This document shows positions 62,157 to 64,000 of a stretch of 64,000 bases of DNA, in pieces. The notes under the pieces were generated by a model. The model was not told the origin of the DNA, ran no database searches, and was given only the letters and a program-made list of their open reading frames with translations. Positions within the stretch are counted from its first letter, which is position 1. Every line of letters starts with the position of its first letter. The translations under genes were made by a program, and so were the position numbers. Origin of the DNA: an uncultured Rikenellaceae bacterium (GTDB lineage: Bacteria > Bacteroidota > Bacteroidia > Bacteroidales > Rikenellaceae); NCBI GenBank assembly GCA_944321925.1, contig CALUND010000006.1:1-64000 (forward strand), in the 5' to 3' direction.

Positions 62157-62298
62157 GGTTGGAATAGTCACTTTCAGCAGACAAAGTTAATCAAATTTGG
62201 CAGAAAACGAAGGGCTCCGGTCGCCATCCTGCCAGAAACTGCCGCTTGACCCCGGCCCAGACAGGAGCAGTTCTTCCTGCCGAAAGCGCAAACCGTCT

Positions 62299-62330
62299 TT
62301 TGGCTTTTTGGACTCTTTCCACTACCTTTA
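62299..62330 (+). promoter_or_regulatory. Promoter of the prenyltransferase gene
   Basis: TTTG at 62299-62302, 20 nt, then TACCTTTA at 62323-62330, the -33/-7 pattern with the last base changed. The start codon is about 109 nt downstream, leaving a fairly long 5' leader without an obvious riboswitch. Confidence 0.55.
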
Positions 62331-62438
62331 CCGCCGTTTAGACCCGGGAGAGGGTGACAAGTCCGAAGAGTCTGCACGCCATCGCTGCACCTCCTGCAAC
62401 CGCTACCCTCCGCTCGATGGAAAAAGATTTCGACGACC

Positions 62439-63299
62439 ATGAACATTCTTGCACGCTACGCCTCGCTGGTACGATTCGCCCACACGATTTTCGCCCTTCC
62501 CTTCGCGCTGATCGGCTATGTCTCCGCACTCGTTCTGTGCGACATCGCGTTCGACGGATGGACCTTGGTGAAGATTCTTCTTTGCATGGTCTTCGCCCGC
62601 AACGCAGCGATGGGCTTCAACCGGCTCGTCGACCGCGACATCGATGCCGAAAATCCCCGTACCGCCTCCCGTGAAATTCCTTCCGGAGCGATCACCCCGA
62701 AACAGGCCGCCTGGTTCGTCGCCGTCAATGCCGTGGGGTTCCTCGTCACGGCAGCCCTCATCAACCGGATGACCTTTTTTCTCTCCCCCGTAGCGCTCTT
62801 CATCATTCTCAGCTACAGCTACATGAAACGCTCCTCAGCATGGACTCACATCGTCCTGGGAGTCTCCCTTGCCATGGCTCCGGCAGGGGCCTACATCGCC
62901 GTCACCGCCTCCTTGGGTATCGCTCCGCTCATCCTCGCCGGAGTGGTAATCACGTGGGTCGCCGGATTCGATATCATCTATTCGTTGCAAGATGCCGAAT
63001 TCGACCGTGCACACGGACTCCACAGCATTCCTGCACGTTTTTCAAACGGCAAGGCGCTCGCAATCAGTCTTCTGCTCCACCTGGTAAGCATCTACGCCAT
63101 CCTTATTTTCGGCATTTATTACGACCTGGGAAACTGGTACTGGATCGGTGCAGGACTCTTCATTGCACTTCTTCTGACAGAGCATATTCTCGTCACTCCG
63201 CGCCGGCAGCGTTGCATCGGCATCGCCTTCGGAATTTTCAACGGCGTGGCCAGCGCAATCTATGCCGTCTTCACCATCACGGCGCTACTTCTCCGCTGA
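62439..63299 (+). CDS. UbiA-family prenyltransferase (menaquinone pathway, MqnP-like)
   Basis: 286 residues with about nine membrane segments. The first aspartate-rich motif is NRLVDRDIDAENPRT (about 66-80) and the second is DIIYSLQDAEFDRAHGLHS (about 175-193). Both bind Mg-prenyl diphosphate. The absence of ubiquinone in this phylum and the family's length suggest the prenylation step of menaquinone synthesis through the futalosine route (MqnP-like), rather than ubiquinone. Substrate is inferred. Its last 15 bp overlap the convergent peptidase gene. Confidence 0.88.
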   Translation: MNILARYASLVRFAHTIFALPFALIGYVSALVLCDIAFDGWTLVKILLCMVFARNAAMGFNRLVDRDIDAENPRTASREIPSGAITPKQAAWFVAVNAVGFLVTAALINRMTFFLSPVALFIILSYSYMKRSSAWTHIVLGVSLAMAPAGAYIAVTASLGIAPLILAGVVITWVAGFDIIYSLQDAEFDRAHGLHSIPARFSNGKALAISLLLHLVSIYAILIFGIYYDLGNWYWIGAGLFIALLLTEHILVTPRRQRCIGIAFGIFNGVASAIYAVFTITALLLR

Positions 63300-63749
63300 C
63301 CGCGTACGGAACAACCGCCGGTCCAACGCGACCAGCCAACGACGCAAGGGATTAGCCATTCTCCAAAGGCACCAATACTGCCGCCACGATGCGGAATCTG
63401 CCTCCATGGTCCGTCCGCTGCTCCGGATCACACGCGTCACCACACCGACTACATCCGCCACCGTCGCCCGTTCGAAGGTCGTCCGGTAATTTCCATCGCC
63501 CTGCAGCGTGAGTCGGTCGTCGCACCGGGCCACGATTCGATGCAGCAGCCAGACCGGCCCGTAACGAAACAACACGACACGACCCGGCATCAACTCCTCA
63601 TCGGTCGCAGGAGCAATCTCGACCCGATCGCGACCGCTGCGCAAAAAGGGTCTCATGCTCTCTCCGCGCACCCAAATCGTCACATGTTCCCCGGCAGTCA
63701 GACACCGCTCGACCTCTTCGAAAAACAGTATGTTCGGAATGGCTTTCAT
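63285..63749 (-). CDS. S24/S26-like serine peptidase
   Basis: 154 residues. The catalytic Ser is in VRGESMRPFLRSG (about 29-41), followed by GRVVLFRYGPVWLLHRIV (about 56-73) where signal-peptidase-like proteins have the Lys or His-Arg residues. There is no N-terminal membrane anchor, so it is not a normal signal peptidase I. Small proteins of this kind accompany PqqD/HPr-kinase-like genes in Bacteroidetes and may process a peptide product. The start lies 3 nt before the stop of the upstream gene, so the two are co-transcribed. Confidence 0.75.
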   Translation of the reverse strand: MKAIPNILFFEEVERCLTAGEHVTIWVRGESMRPFLRSGRDRVEIAPATDEELMPGRVVLFRYGPVWLLHRIVARCDDRLTLQGDGNYRTTFERATVADVVGVVTRVIRSSGRTMEADSASWRQYWCLWRMANPLRRWLVALDRRLFRTRSAEK

Positions 63750-63752
63750 GAT

Positions 63753-64000
63753 TCATCGGCCAAAAATCGTTTCGCATGCGAGTTTGGCTGCCGCTTCGTC
63801 GGGCCGACACTCCAACGAAAAGACCGGCACACTACCGATCACACCGGAGAGCAAGCGACAAAGGTGGTCCGTCAACCGCTCGTCGGCCGCAAACGACGGA
63901 GGGCAGGAGGGCAACAGAGCCCCGAGAGCCTCCAGTTTTCCGAGCCGTCGGATCCGGTTCTCGGGAGCCTGTCGCAGCCTTACGACAGCCGCAAGCGGGA
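63753..64000 (-). CDS. C-terminal part of a gene extending beyond the window
   Basis: A minus-strand frame is open from the right edge to a TGA at 63753-63755, giving at least 81 residues. The last part reads PVFSLECRPDEAAAKLACETIF, a strand-helix end resembling Bacteroidetes HPr-kinase-like/PqqD-associated proteins. The start lies outside the window. The partner peptidase gene begins 3 nt downstream. Confidence 0.6.
   Translation of the reverse strand, partial: PLAAVVRLRQAPENRIRRLGKLEALGALLPSCPPSFAADERLTDHLCRLLSGVIGSVPVFSLECRPDEAAAKLACETIFGR

Overview
The window looks like Bacteroidales chromosome, possibly Rikenellaceae/Alistipes-like. The evidence is -33/-7 promoters of the TTTG-N19/20-TAnnTTTG type, a near-absence of Shine-Dalgarno sequences, GC-rich core genes with short spacers, and Bacteroidetes-type proteins (response-regulator-like domains fused to a PEP synthase ATP-grasp domain, an SDR-type threonine dehydrogenase, an arginine cluster with its own GNAT enzyme). 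No species call is made. All homology statements come from reading motifs and from memory of families; no search was run.

Layout. 1-2.95 kb is an AT-rich, foreign-looking block. It starts with a long imperfect hairpin (8-139) and carries a tight three-gene minus-strand operon: a RexA-like protein, a RexB-like four-helix membrane protein and an NdpA/YejK-type nucleoid-associated protein. 3-10.2 kb is core metabolism (gcvT, a GNAT-like protein, a PEP synthase-like fusion, gdhA). It is bracketed by two ~115-bp inverted copies of a terminator-containing repeat, and AT-rich DNA begins just outside each copy. 10.2-11.7 kb is a second AT-rich pocket with one secreted protein and a gene fragment. 11.8-16.3 kb holds two NAD-dependent epimerase-fold genes, tRNA-Thr(GGT), and a WYL-regulator / small protein / uracil-glycosylase-like operon. 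16.6-20.4 kb has a long rod-shaped RNA (6S-like), a secreted protein, an acyltransferase and a drug-efflux pump.

20.5-29.1 kb is housekeeping: phosphoglucomutase, dnaA, peroxiredoxin, recA, a bifunctional Rel, a HIT hydrolase. 29.1-33.2 kb is AT-rich and accessory: an XRE repressor-like gene preceded by a cluster of TTACA-N2-TGTAA palindromes, a DUF2188 gene with a Firmicutes-like ribosome binding site, a tiny membrane ORF, a beta-barrel and a lipoprotein. 33.6-36.3 kb is the thrB-thrC operon with an apparent leader-peptide attenuator rich in Thr and Ile codons. 36.5-39.9 kb has a zinc ABC pair without its permease, an aldehyde dehydrogenase and a small helical protein. 40.1-46.6 kb is NAD(P)HX repair followed by arginine biosynthesis (GNAT, argG, argC, argD, argB on one strand).

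46.7-64 kb is ileS, a DksA-like protein, DoxX, a thioredoxin-like secreted protein, an Omp85-type barrel overlapping a phosphoethanolamine transferase-like enzyme, truA-galK-GH43, an acyl-CoA ligase, lepA, a UbiA-type prenyltransferase, and an S24/S26 peptidase with the 3' end of another gene running off the window.

The strongest candidates for something undescribed are the RexA/RexB/NdpA-like operon at the left end and the threonine attenuator.
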